Assembly: GCA_050246915.1 (NCBI GenBank)
Contig: JBFWVD010000017.1
Span: 1-64,000 of the forward strand
DNA: 64,000 nucleotides
Reading direction: 5' to 3'
Origin: JBFWVD01 sp050246915
GTDB lineage: Bacteria; Actinomycetota; Acidimicrobiia; Acidimicrobiales; Ilumatobacteraceae
A model generated the notes under the pieces. It was not told where the DNA came from, did no database searches, and worked only from the letters and a program-made list of their open reading frames with translations. The position numbers and the translations under genes are program-made. Below, one piece after another: positions 50,503-58,134 of the stretch (position 1 is the stretch's first letter; every line of letters begins with the position of its first letter).

Positions 50503-51405
50503 CTACAGGCGCAGGAATCCGGCGATGTCTTGATGGGCGGCCTGAACCTCTTCCATCAACGTCTTCGCTTCGCCTTCGATACCGAGCCAGCTCAACCATT
50601 CGGGCACCTCGTCGATGGCAGCCAGGGACCCATCGGGGAGCAGCAGGCGACCGAGGCGCTCGCCCACCGCTATCACGGCGGCCAGTTCGGGCTTGCCGAT
50701 GCGCTTGCGCTTGACCGGTTCGTGGTGCTCGGCAACGGCGTCGATCAGGAGCTTGGGGAAGCGGACTTCCATGAGCGTGACGGCAGCGGCCTCGGCATGG
50801 GACATGCCGTAGACGAGGCGCTCCACACCAGCGAGTTCTTCTTCGTCGGGATGATCGATCAGCAGTTGGTCGTAGCGCTTCGAGTCGAAGCGGTACAGCA
50901 GGGCCTGACCGAGGTCGTGGATGAGGCCGGCCGAGAAGGCGTCCGAGGGATTGATGCGCAAGCGACGAGCCACGACCATCGAGCCAGCGGCAGCGGTCAC
51001 TGCGTGGTGGTGGAACGACGGTGGCAGCGCCGAGCCCTTGTCGTTGAACAGATCGAAGGCCGCAGCGAACGTGAAGGTCCGAACCGTCGAGAGCCCGATG
51101 GCGACGACGGCCTTGTCGATGGCGACCACTTCGGTACGGCGACCGAAGAACGACGAGTTGGCCAGCTGCAAAATGCGGGTCGACAACGAGGCGTCACCTT
51201 GGATGAGCTTGCCCAGCGCCTCGATGGACACGTCGGGATCGTCGATCATCGACAGCACTTGCAGCGCCGTGGCGTTGTGCAACGGCAATGTGTGCAGCTC
51301 CTGCACCAAGGAGGTCTTCGCTGGAGTCGATGCTGAGATGGCCACGAGCTTGCTATCGGCCGGAGATGACCCGTTCTGGAGGATTTTGCGCCAGGTCGGG
51401 ACCAT
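50503..51405 (-). CDS. HDOD-domain signalling protein
   Basis: A 300-residue protein dominated by an HDOD domain (about 30-230): LPLHNATALQVLSMIDDPDVSIEALGKLIQGDASLSTRILQLANSSFFG in pieces, then AIGLSTVRTFTFAAAF, SDAFSAGLIHDLGQALLYR and MSHAEAAAVTLMEVRFPKLLIDAVAEHHEP. The HD-like metal residues are partly kept (LIHDLG), but HDOD proteins usually act as signalling scaffolds rather than phosphodiesterases. The start is ATG 51405 with AAGGGAT upstream; TTG 51420 is an alternative. Such proteins commonly accompany c-di-GMP or chemotaxis systems. Confidence 0.88.
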   Translation of the reverse strand: MVPTWRKILQNGSSPADSKLVAISASTPAKTSLVQELHTLPLHNATALQVLSMIDDPDVSIEALGKLIQGDASLSTRILQLANSSFFGRRTEVVAIDKAVVAIGLSTVRTFTFAAAFDLFNDKGSALPPSFHHHAVTAAAGSMVVARRLRINPSDAFSAGLIHDLGQALLYRFDSKRYDQLLIDHPDEEELAGVERLVYGMSHAEAAAVTLMEVRFPKLLIDAVAEHHEPVKRKRIGKPELAAVIAVGERLGRLLLPDGSLAAIDEVPEWLSWLGIEGEAKTLMEEVQAAHQDIAGFLRL

Positions 51406-51451
51406 CAGCCATCCCTTCAAGGCCCACCGGACGACGGCCGATCATGTCGCG

Positions 51452-53182
51452 ATGACCTGCCCCCGATCGTCTCGCGTCAACCTCTGCTGCATCGCGGCGG
51501 TATCACTGCTGGTGGCGACGGTTCTGGTCGGATCGACGCGCCCCCCACGCGCACTGGCGGGGACACCAGTGCCCGGCGCCGGTAGCTGCCCGGTGTTCCC
51601 GGTCGACAACATCTGGAACACCGACATCTCCTCGGCCCCCGTGCATCCGCGGTCCGCGGCCTGGATGGGCTCGATGAACTCGGCCTCGACACGGCTGCAC
51701 CCCGACTTCGGCCGGTCCGGCGATCCGAATCAGCCCTACGGGATCCCGATCTCGGTCGTGGGAGCCGGCCACGCCACCCGCACCTTCACGTTCGACTATC
51801 CCGAGGAGAGCGACCCGGGTCCCTATCCGTTCGGATCGGACATCGCCATCGAAGGGGGCAGCGATCGCCACGCCATCATCGTCGACGCCAGCAGCTGCAA
51901 GCTCTACGAGTTGTACGCGGTCAACGGCTCACGTGCCGGTTCGGGCGCGATCTGGGACCTGCGCTCCAACGCTCTGCGCACCGATGGGTACACCAGCGCT
52001 GACGCCGCTGGCTTGCCGATCCTGCCCGGTTTGCTGCGCTACGACGAGGTGTTGTCGGGTCAGGTGAGCCATGCCATCCGATTCACCGCATCGCGCACCG
52101 ATCGCAGCTATCTGTGGCCGGCCCGCCATCAGGCCGGGAGCGCGAGCAACAGCGCGCTCCCACCGATGGGTGCCCGCTTCCGTCTGCGGGCCGACCTCGA
52201 TCTGTCGCGCTATCGACCCGATACGCAAGTTGTGTTGCGCGCCATGCAGAACTACGGAATGGTGCTGGCCGACAACGGATCGAACTGGTACTTCACCGGT
52301 GCAGCGTCCAACGACTGGCCGGACGAGCTGCTCGACGAACTCAAGTCCATCCCAGCCGATCTCTTCGAAGCCATCGACGTGAGCGGTCTGCAAGTGGCGG
52401 CCGACTCGGGTCAAGCGTCGACGGGCATCATCGAGCCTCCTGCTGCACCAACGGGCCCGGGCTATCTGCTCGTGGGAAGCGACGGACGTACCTATCCCTT
52501 CGGCGGTCTGCACAGCGGTACCCAGGTGCTCCGCAGTGGCACGGTGGACATCGAACTGACGCCCGATCGCCGTGGGTACTGGACGGTGACGTCCACCGGT
52601 CGCGTAACCGGCATCGGCGCCCCCACCTTCGGGACCGATCCGACGTTGCGCAACGGCGAGACCGTCACCTCCATGTCCACCACCGCCAGCGGCGCGGGCT
52701 ATTGGCTGTTCACCTCGCAGGGCCGCGTGCTCGTGTACGGCGACGCTCCCCACCTCGGCGACATGTCGGCCACCGTGCTGAACGGTCCGGTCCTCGATTC
52801 GGTCCCCACACCGAGCGGACGTGGCTACTACATGGTCGCCTCCGACGGTGGCGTGTTCACGTTCGGCGACGCACGGTTCTCCGGGTCGATGGGCGGCCAG
52901 CGATTGAACCAACCCGTGAGGTCCCTCGTGCCCGACCCCGACGGTTCCGGCTATTGGCTCGTGGCCGGAGACGGCGGCATCTTTGCCTTCGGTGCCCCGT
53001 TTCGTGGGTCTACCGGATCGCTGGTGCTCAACGCGCCCGTCGTGGGCATGGTGGCCAGCGGATCGGGCTATTTGATGGTGGGCGCCGACGGAGGCGTGTT
53101 CAACTTCGGCAATCCGTTCTACGGGTCGCTCGGCGGTTCGACGCTCTCCGCGCCGATCGTGAGCGTCGCCGCGTCCTCCTGA
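51452..53182 (+). CDS. Secreted protein with C-terminal GYWLV-type beta-propeller repeats
   Basis: A 576-residue exported protein. The N-terminus (MTCPRSSRVNLCCIAAVSLL, then an Ala/Pro cleavage region) is a signal peptide. The mature N-terminal domain (about 45-320) begins CPVFPVDNIWNTDIS and contains HPDFG, YPEESDPGPYPFGSD, DRHAIIVDASSCKLYELY and LPGLLRYDE, a pattern common in uncharacterised actinobacterial secreted proteins. The C-terminal part consists of about six repeats such as GYWLFTSQGRVLVYGDA, GYYMVASDGGVFTFGDARF and GYWLVAGDGGIFAFGAPF, expected to form a beta-propeller. Probably cell-wall or matrix associated; no catalytic motif recognised. Confidence 0.82.
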   Translation: MTCPRSSRVNLCCIAAVSLLVATVLVGSTRPPRALAGTPVPGAGSCPVFPVDNIWNTDISSAPVHPRSAAWMGSMNSASTRLHPDFGRSGDPNQPYGIPISVVGAGHATRTFTFDYPEESDPGPYPFGSDIAIEGGSDRHAIIVDASSCKLYELYAVNGSRAGSGAIWDLRSNALRTDGYTSADAAGLPILPGLLRYDEVLSGQVSHAIRFTASRTDRSYLWPARHQAGSASNSALPPMGARFRLRADLDLSRYRPDTQVVLRAMQNYGMVLADNGSNWYFTGAASNDWPDELLDELKSIPADLFEAIDVSGLQVAADSGQASTGIIEPPAAPTGPGYLLVGSDGRTYPFGGLHSGTQVLRSGTVDIELTPDRRGYWTVTSTGRVTGIGAPTFGTDPTLRNGETVTSMSTTASGAGYWLFTSQGRVLVYGDAPHLGDMSATVLNGPVLDSVPTPSGRGYYMVASDGGVFTFGDARFSGSMGGQRLNQPVRSLVPDPDGSGYWLVAGDGGIFAFGAPFRGSTGSLVLNAPVVGMVASGSGYLMVGADGGVFNFGNPFYGSLGGSTLSAPIVSVAASS

Positions 53183-53250
53183 TCGCAATGGTCCGTGGCT
53201 CGACGCCCCGAGTCCCGGCTGGCACGTGACTCGGCTGGCAGGATCGTCAG

Positions 53251-53814
53251 GTGAAGTGGACAACGCACGGTGAACGAACGATCTACGACTCCCCATGGGT
53301 TCGCTTGACCCTGGTGGACATCGAACTGCCGTCGGGGCATCGCTTCGATCATCACGTCGTGCGCGCGCCAGCCGACGCGGCAGGCACCGTGGTGTTCGAT
53401 CCAGAGCGAGGGGTGCTGCTGCTGTGGCGGCATCGCTTCACCACGGACACCTGGGGTTGGGAGATCCCGGCCGGACGCATCGACGAAGGTGAAACCCCCG
53501 AGCAGGCAGCCGTGAGAGAGACCCTCGAGGAGACCGGCTGGCAACCGGGCCCGCTCCGACCGATTTTCGATTATCACCCCAACAACGGCCAGAGCGACCT
53601 GGTCTTCCATCTGTTCGTCGCTGACGGGGCCGAGCACGTCGGCGAGCCGAGCGATCCCGACGAGTCCGACCGCATCGAGTGGGTGTCCTTGGCTCGGTTG
53701 CGCACCGAGTTGGGGGCCGGCGCGGTGCTCGATGGGATGAGCCTCACCGCGCTGTTGTGGCTGCTCGCCGGGTTCACCGACGCCGTGCCGGCACCGTCAG
53801 GCAATCCGAATTGA
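53251..53814 (+). CDS. Nudix hydrolase (ADP-ribose pyrophosphatase-like)
   Basis: A 187-residue Nudix protein with a complete Nudix box, GRIDEGETPEQAAVRETLEETGW (Gx5Ex7REUxEExGU, residues about 77-98). The upstream WRHRFTTDTWGWEIPAG and the following DYHPNNGQSDLVFHLFVADG resemble the ADP-ribose/NDP-sugar pyrophosphatase branch. The GTG at 53251 has CAGGAT exactly 6 nt upstream, again suggesting a leaderless transcript. The stop codon lies inside a near-copy of the 16-bp palindrome (53800-53815). Confidence 0.9.
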   Translation: MKWTTHGERTIYDSPWVRLTLVDIELPSGHRFDHHVVRAPADAAGTVVFDPERGVLLLWRHRFTTDTWGWEIPAGRIDEGETPEQAAVRETLEETGWQPGPLRPIFDYHPNNGQSDLVFHLFVADGAEHVGEPSDPDESDRIEWVSLARLRTELGAGAVLDGMSLTALLWLLAGFTDAVPAPSGNPN

Positions 53815-53815
53815 C
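53800..53815. repeat. Near-copy of the dispersed palindrome, GGCAAT-CCGA-ATTGAC
   Basis: One arm base differs from GTCAAT-N4-ATTGAC. The TGA of the right arm is the stop codon of the Nudix gene. The flanks (A before, T after) differ from the exact copies, so this may be chance. Confidence 0.4.
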
Positions 53816-53860
53816 TGAATTTGGGGCAGAGGTCCCGGCGTCGGCTACTCGCTTAGACGT

Positions 53861-54658
53861 GTGGCCAGCCGATCTAGAGGTGTGGCTCGCGCCTTCGACC
53901 TCCTGACCGTGATCCGCCGTGAGGCGATCGAACTGAACCGTTCCTTCGTCCAGGTGCCCCCGCTGGTGGGTCGCATCCGCCGAACGGCAATGAACGCCCG
54001 GCTCGTCACCCACAAGCTCGGCGAGGCCGGGGCCCCGTTCGACATCGTGGCACGCGCGCTGGGCGTGCTCGGCGACGAACTGGCCAAGCTGATCGGCACC
54101 GTAGAACTCACCTTCACCGGCATCGTCGACTCGGTCGCCTCGATCGGCATGGTCGAGGACCGGCTCCGAGTGTTCGAGCTCACGTTGGCCGAGTTGGATC
54201 GCCGCGAATGGTGCGATGGGATCGCCGCCGATGCGCTCGAGACCGGGTTCAACGATCGATGGCGCATGCGCGCCGACGCCTGCGCAGCCAACGGCGAGGC
54301 GGCATTGTGGAACGTGATCACGGCCATCCGAACCGATCGCGATGTGTTGCTCCGGGTGATCGGCCAGCTCGAGCTGCACGCCCGCGAGCTGTCCAACCAG
54401 ATCACCGCCGTCGAGACCGCGGCGCGCGTCGAGAGCTTCTTCATCGGGGTGAACGCCAAGGTGGAAGCGGTCCGGCTCGATGACCGCACCCTCGGCCTCG
54501 AGGTGCTGGCCAGCGACATCAGCGGTTTGTGCCGACAGGTCGCGTCAACCATCGATGAGGCGTCCGCCAAGGCCCGCAATCTGATCGCCACATCGCTCAC
54601 GCTCATCTCGCCGCTCCGCACCGAGCTGCGCACCTTGGAGGTTGCCAATGTTGGCTGA
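53861..54658 (+). CDS. Chemoreceptor-tip-like helical protein paired with an ODP-type diiron protein
   Basis: A 265-residue, soluble, all-helical protein with no membrane segment. Two stretches resemble the signalling tip of methyl-accepting chemotaxis proteins: RIRRTAMNARLVTHKLGEAG followed by FDIVARALGVLGDEL (about 38-74), and FFIGVNAKVEAVRLDDRTLG followed by LEVLASDISGL (about 193-223). Each matches the NAAIEAARAGE-GRGFAVVA-DE pattern of MCP hairpins. A full sensor domain and methylation helices are lacking. It overlaps the ODP gene by 11 bp, so the two are translationally coupled; the ODP protein is probably its sensor. The start (GTG 53861) is uncertain. Confidence 0.65.
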   Translation: MASRSRGVARAFDLLTVIRREAIELNRSFVQVPPLVGRIRRTAMNARLVTHKLGEAGAPFDIVARALGVLGDELAKLIGTVELTFTGIVDSVASIGMVEDRLRVFELTLAELDRREWCDGIAADALETGFNDRWRMRADACAANGEAALWNVITAIRTDRDVLLRVIGQLELHARELSNQITAVETAARVESFFIGVNAKVEAVRLDDRTLGLEVLASDISGLCRQVASTIDEASAKARNLIATSLTLISPLRTELRTLEVANVG

Positions 54659-55382
54659 GACCTTGTTCGACGATGGCATCCGCTCCTGGACGTTCTTCGG
54701 ACGCGATCCCAAGCGCCCGAACCAGATCATCGACACCAACGAGTACCTCGTCACCCACGGCAATCGCGGCATGCTGCTCGATCCCGGCGGCATCGAGGTG
54801 TTCCCTGTCGTGGTCGCCGCAGTGTCACGCCATATCGACCTGAGCCAGATCGAAGCACTGTTCGCAAGCCACCAGGACCCCGACATCATCTCGTCGCTGT
54901 CGCTGTGGGTGAAGCTGATCCCCGATCTCGTGGTGCACTGCCCATCGATCTGGACCGGATTCATCAGTCACTTCGGTTTCGGCGCGACGCTCGAGGCCAT
55001 CGAGGACCAAGGCCGCTCGATGCGGCTCGGGGCATCCAACGATCTGCAGGCGATCCCGGCGCACTATTGCCATTCGTCGGGCAACTTCAGCGTGTACGAC
55101 GCGCGAGCGCGCATCTTGTTCTCCGGTGACATCGGCTCGGCGCTGCTCCCCGACGACGAGGCGATCGTCACCGTGAAGGACTTCGATCACCACATCGACT
55201 TCATGGAGGGGTTCCACCGTCGCTGGATGCCGTCGATGAAGGCCAAGGCCCGGTGGATCGATCGGGTCCGTCATCTCGACATCGAGATGATCTGCCCCCA
55301 GCACGGAGCGGTCTTCGCCGGTGCCGACGTGCACCGCTTCTTGGAATGGTTCTCCGAACTCGAAGTCGGCAGCGCCGCATGA
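54648..55382 (+). CDS. ODP-type (oxygen-binding diiron) metallo-beta-lactamase-fold protein
   Basis: A 244-residue MBL-fold protein related to the FprA/flavodiiron core and the ODP chemotaxis sensors. Probable diiron ligands: H75, D77 and D79 (ASHQDPD), H142 (with H139, in AHYCHSSGNF), D161 (LFSGDIGS) and H219 (CPQHG). There is no C-terminal flavodoxin domain, so it is not a complete flavodiiron NO/O2 reductase. It probably senses or reduces O2 or NO. GGAGG precedes ATG 54648 by 6 nt. It is co-transcribed with the chemoreceptor-tip-like protein. A 15-bp duplication lies across its stop, and a strong terminator follows. Confidence 0.85.
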   Translation: MLAETLFDDGIRSWTFFGRDPKRPNQIIDTNEYLVTHGNRGMLLDPGGIEVFPVVVAAVSRHIDLSQIEALFASHQDPDIISSLSLWVKLIPDLVVHCPSIWTGFISHFGFGATLEAIEDQGRSMRLGASNDLQAIPAHYCHSSGNFSVYDARARILFSGDIGSALLPDDEAIVTVKDFDHHIDFMEGFHRRWMPSMKAKARWIDRVRHLDIEMICPQHGAVFAGADVHRFLEWFSELEVGSAA

Positions 55383-55401
55383 ACCCAGTCGGCAGCGCCG
55401 C
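55364..55401 (+). repeat. 15-bp direct repeat flanking the ODP stop codon
   Basis: AGTCGGCAGCGCCGC occurs at 55364-55378 (codons of the ODP C-terminus) and again at 55387-55401, 23 bp apart, with the stop codon between. It parallels the stop-codon duplication at 45938-45969. Confidence 0.75.
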
Positions 55402-55422
55402 CTAGAACAACGCGCAGAAAAA

Positions 55423-55460
55423 CGAAGGGAGCCGTGACCTTCGGGCCACGGCTCCCTTCG
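55423..55460. terminator. Strong terminator between ODP gene and Liv operon
   Basis: CGAAGGGAGCCGTG (55423-55436) pairs perfectly with 55447-55460 (14 bp, 10-nt loop). On the minus strand the stem is followed by GTTTTTCTG, a U-tract, making it a standard Rho-independent terminator for the Liv operon. It can also stop plus-strand transcription. Confidence 0.88.
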
Positions 55461-55461
55461 C

Positions 55462-55477
55462 GTCAATCAGTATTGAC
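55462..55477. repeat. Dispersed 16-bp palindrome GTCAAT-CAGT-ATTGAC (copy 3)
   Basis: An exact inverted repeat with C before and A after, the only exact copy outside coding sequence. It lies between the terminator hairpin and the stop codon of the branched-chain amino acid binding-protein gene. Confidence 0.8.
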
Positions 55478-55489
55478 AACCCTTTCGGG

Positions 55490-56923
55490 TCAGGTGTTGG
55501 AGACCACCTTGGTCTTGCCCTCGAAATCGATCGGGGCCTCGAAGTCCTGCAGGACCTTGGCGGCCGAGTCGTACTTGAGCAGCTGCGTGGCCTCCGGAGC
55601 GAAGTAGTCACCGTCACCGGTATTCATCGTCATACCGGTGCGCAGCAGGTTGGTCGTCACACCCTTCAGGTTGCGAGCGGCGTTGATGACCGACTCGCGG
55701 GTGAGCCCGCCGGGCGAGGCCGCTGCGGCCTGCAGCGTGGCGACGGTGAGCTGCCCGACCTGATAGCCGGTCGGCGCGATACCGAGGGGCGATGCCTTCG
55801 GATCGGCCGCGGTGAGGGCCGCCTTGAACGCCTGCACACCAGCGTCGGCCTCGGCGTCGGGCCGGCCGAGCACCTTGAGGTTCTGCGACGTGATGACGCC
55901 CTCAGCGGCAGAGCCAGCCGGATTGAAGAAGAGGGCCGAGTTGGCGCAGTTCTGGGTGAGGAACACCTGGGGCTTCCAGCCCGACTCGGCAACGGCCTGC
56001 ATCGCCTTGGTGCACTGTGTCGGCCCCACCGCGATTGCCACGGCGTCGGCCTTACCGTTGGCCAGGTTGGTCATCTGCGTGGCGACCTCGGTGTCAGTGG
56101 CCTCGACCGTCTCAGTGGTGGTGACCTTGAGCCCGTTGGCCGCGGCGCCCTCCTTGATGCCGTTGGCGAACTCCTTGCCGTACTCGTTGTTGATGACGAG
56201 CAACGACACGGTGCCACCGGGCTTCACACCGGCGAAGTACTTCATGTACGCCGCCGTCTCCGCGCTGTAGGGGACCAACGCGCCCGTGGTCCACGGGAAG
56301 TTCTCTGCGTCACCCCACAGCGACGAGCCGGTGGCGGCCCACAGCTGTGGAACACACTCGTCGTTGAGGTCTTCGCGCACCGCTTGCACGTTCGGGGTGC
56401 CGAGCATGCCGGCGAGGAAGAACACCTTGTCGCCCTCGAGCAGTTCCTTCACCGCGGCAGGTGTCTTGCCCGGGTCGTAGGCGTCGTCCTTCTTCACCAG
56501 TTCGAGCTTCTTACCGCCGATGCCGCCGGCGGCGTTGGCCTCGGCGAAGGCAGCTTCGATGCCGGTGCCGAGCGGGGCGTAGATGGCGAACGGACCCGAA
56601 AGCGGGAGCGTCACACCGATCTTGATCGTGTCACCCGCCCACGGCGTCGTGGCGTCCTTGGGGCAGTCGGCAACATCGGCCTTCCAACCGGTCGATGCCG
56701 GCTTGACCGTGGTGGCCGGGGCGGCCGCCGTGGTGGCCGGTGCCGCCGTCGTGGCGCCGCCGCCAGCAGTCGTGGCCGGTGCCGCGGTGGATGCCGTGGT
56801 CTCGGCTCCTCCAGCGGTGGTGGCCGAGGTTCCGCCGTCATCGCCGCCGCATGCGGCCAGCAGCGCCGCCGCGGCGACGGCTATGGCCACGGCGTGATGG
56901 CGTCGTGTGATTGCACTTCTCAT
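55490..56923 (-). CDS. Branched-chain amino acid-type ABC transporter, substrate-binding lipoprotein
   Basis: A 477-residue periplasmic-binding-protein-1 type lipoprotein (LivK-like). The signal peptide ends in ALLAACG (lipobox), followed by a Thr/Ala-rich, low-complexity linker (about 28-72, TTAAPATT repeats) that spans the cell wall. The binding domain includes TIKIGVTLPLSGPFAIYAPLG, KLELVKKDDAYDP, PYSAETAAYMKYF and PTGYQVGQLTVATLQ. It is the last gene of the Liv cluster, about 125 bp after livM. The ligand may be an amino acid, amide or another small compound. Terminated by the hairpin at 55423-55460. Confidence 0.93.
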   Translation of the reverse strand: MRSAITRRHHAVAIAVAAAALLAACGGDDGGTSATTAGGAETTASTAAPATTAGGGATTAAPATTAAAPATTVKPASTGWKADVADCPKDATTPWAGDTIKIGVTLPLSGPFAIYAPLGTGIEAAFAEANAAGGIGGKKLELVKKDDAYDPGKTPAAVKELLEGDKVFFLAGMLGTPNVQAVREDLNDECVPQLWAATGSSLWGDAENFPWTTGALVPYSAETAAYMKYFAGVKPGGTVSLLVINNEYGKEFANGIKEGAAANGLKVTTTETVEATDTEVATQMTNLANGKADAVAIAVGPTQCTKAMQAVAESGWKPQVFLTQNCANSALFFNPAGSAAEGVITSQNLKVLGRPDAEADAGVQAFKAALTAADPKASPLGIAPTGYQVGQLTVATLQAAAASPGGLTRESVINAARNLKGVTTNLLRTGMTMNTGDGDYFAPEATQLLKYDSAAKVLQDFEAPIDFEGKTKVVSNT

Positions 56924-57048
56924 GGGTCCCCCCTGGGTTCCGGTGCTCGATTGGTGATCGAACGGCCAGTGCTGGCCGTAGTTCTAGTCCGCTTTTGACA
57001 CGTTTGTGCCGCTCGGGGTCGCGCGAGATACGCGCGAAACACGCGCGA

Positions 57049-58134
57049 TCAGGTTCGCCCGACGGCCGCGGCGGTCCCGTCCAGGGCGGTTGGCGGTTCA
57101 CGTCGACGGGCCACGGGGACGATCCGGAGGAGCTTCGCCGTCAGCTTGCGCCACAGCCCCACCAGTCCGCCGGGTGCGACGAACATGAACACGATGAGCA
57201 GGACGCCGAAGATCACGTTCGACAACTGCGGACGTTCGAGTCGCTGCGCAGCGTCTGACACGTAGTACGGCACGAACACCACCATGAAGCCGCCGATGAT
57301 CGGCCCGGCCAACGTCGCCACCCCGCCGAGCACCATGCCGGTCAGCAGTTGGATGGCCAGGGTCAGCTCGAAGCTCTGGGGCGACAGGGCTCGGGTCTGG
57401 ATGCAATAGAGCGAACCGGCAAGGCCGGCCAGCGCTGCCGACAGGCCGTACACGATCGTCTTGAACACCGCGGCGTTCACGCCCACGGTGGCCGCGGCAA
57501 CCTCGTTGTCCCGCACCGCGATGATGGCTCGACCGGTCCTGGTGCGCAGCAGGTTGCGCACGAGGAGAAAGCAGATCGCGCCGACGCCGACCACCAGCCA
57601 GTAGTTCCAGATCTCGGAGTCATCGCTCGAGATGTTCGACCAGTCCGGTGGGCGGATCGCCCGGCGCGACACGTTGAGCCCGCTCGAACCGCCGGTGATC
57701 GAGTCATAGCGACGCAAGATCGTGGGGAACACCACCGCGATCGACAACGTCACCAGCGCGAGGTAGAGGCCCTTGATACGCAAGGCTGGCAAGCCCGACA
57801 CCACGCCAACCACGAAGCACAGTCCGATCGAGATGGGGAAGGTGCGCGCGTAGCCCCAGTCGTGGGAGTCGATGAGGACACCCGAGGTGTACGCACCGAG
57901 GCCGAAGAACGCCGAGTGGCCGAGTGAGATCTGTCCCGTGAATCCGGTGAGCAGGTTGAGCCCCATGATGGCGAGAGCGAAGATCAGGGCAAGGGTGACC
58001 TGATCGAGTCGGAAGCCGGGCAGTTGCGTGGGCGCGAACCACAGCGCGACCGCCAACACGACGCATCCGAGGGCGATCAACACGCGGTGCGTGGCCGACC
58101 CTTTGTCGATGACGACGGGCAGCGAGCCGCTCAT
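57049..58134 (-). CDS. livM: Branched-chain amino acid ABC transporter permease LivM
   Basis: A 361-residue LivM-type permease with about nine to ten membrane helices. Signatures: LALIFALAIMGLNLLTGFTGQISLGHSAFFGLGAY in pieces (LivM start), LRIKGLYLALVTLSIA, GRAIIAVRDNEVAAATVGVN (the EAA-like ATPase-docking loop) and GGVATLAGPIIGGFMV. It pairs with LivH to form the pore. The ATG at 58134 overlaps the livH stop (ATGA). The frame is open much further upstream, but that part is antisense-like Arg-rich sequence over livH and is rejected. Confidence 0.94.
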   Translation of the reverse strand: MSGSLPVVIDKGSATHRVLIALGCVVLAVALWFAPTQLPGFRLDQVTLALIFALAIMGLNLLTGFTGQISLGHSAFFGLGAYTSGVLIDSHDWGYARTFPISIGLCFVVGVVSGLPALRIKGLYLALVTLSIAVVFPTILRRYDSITGGSSGLNVSRRAIRPPDWSNISSDDSEIWNYWLVVGVGAICFLLVRNLLRTRTGRAIIAVRDNEVAAATVGVNAAVFKTIVYGLSAALAGLAGSLYCIQTRALSPQSFELTLAIQLLTGMVLGGVATLAGPIIGGFMVVFVPYYVSDAAQRLERPQLSNVIFGVLLIVFMFVAPGGLVGLWRKLTAKLLRIVPVARRREPPTALDGTAAAVGRT

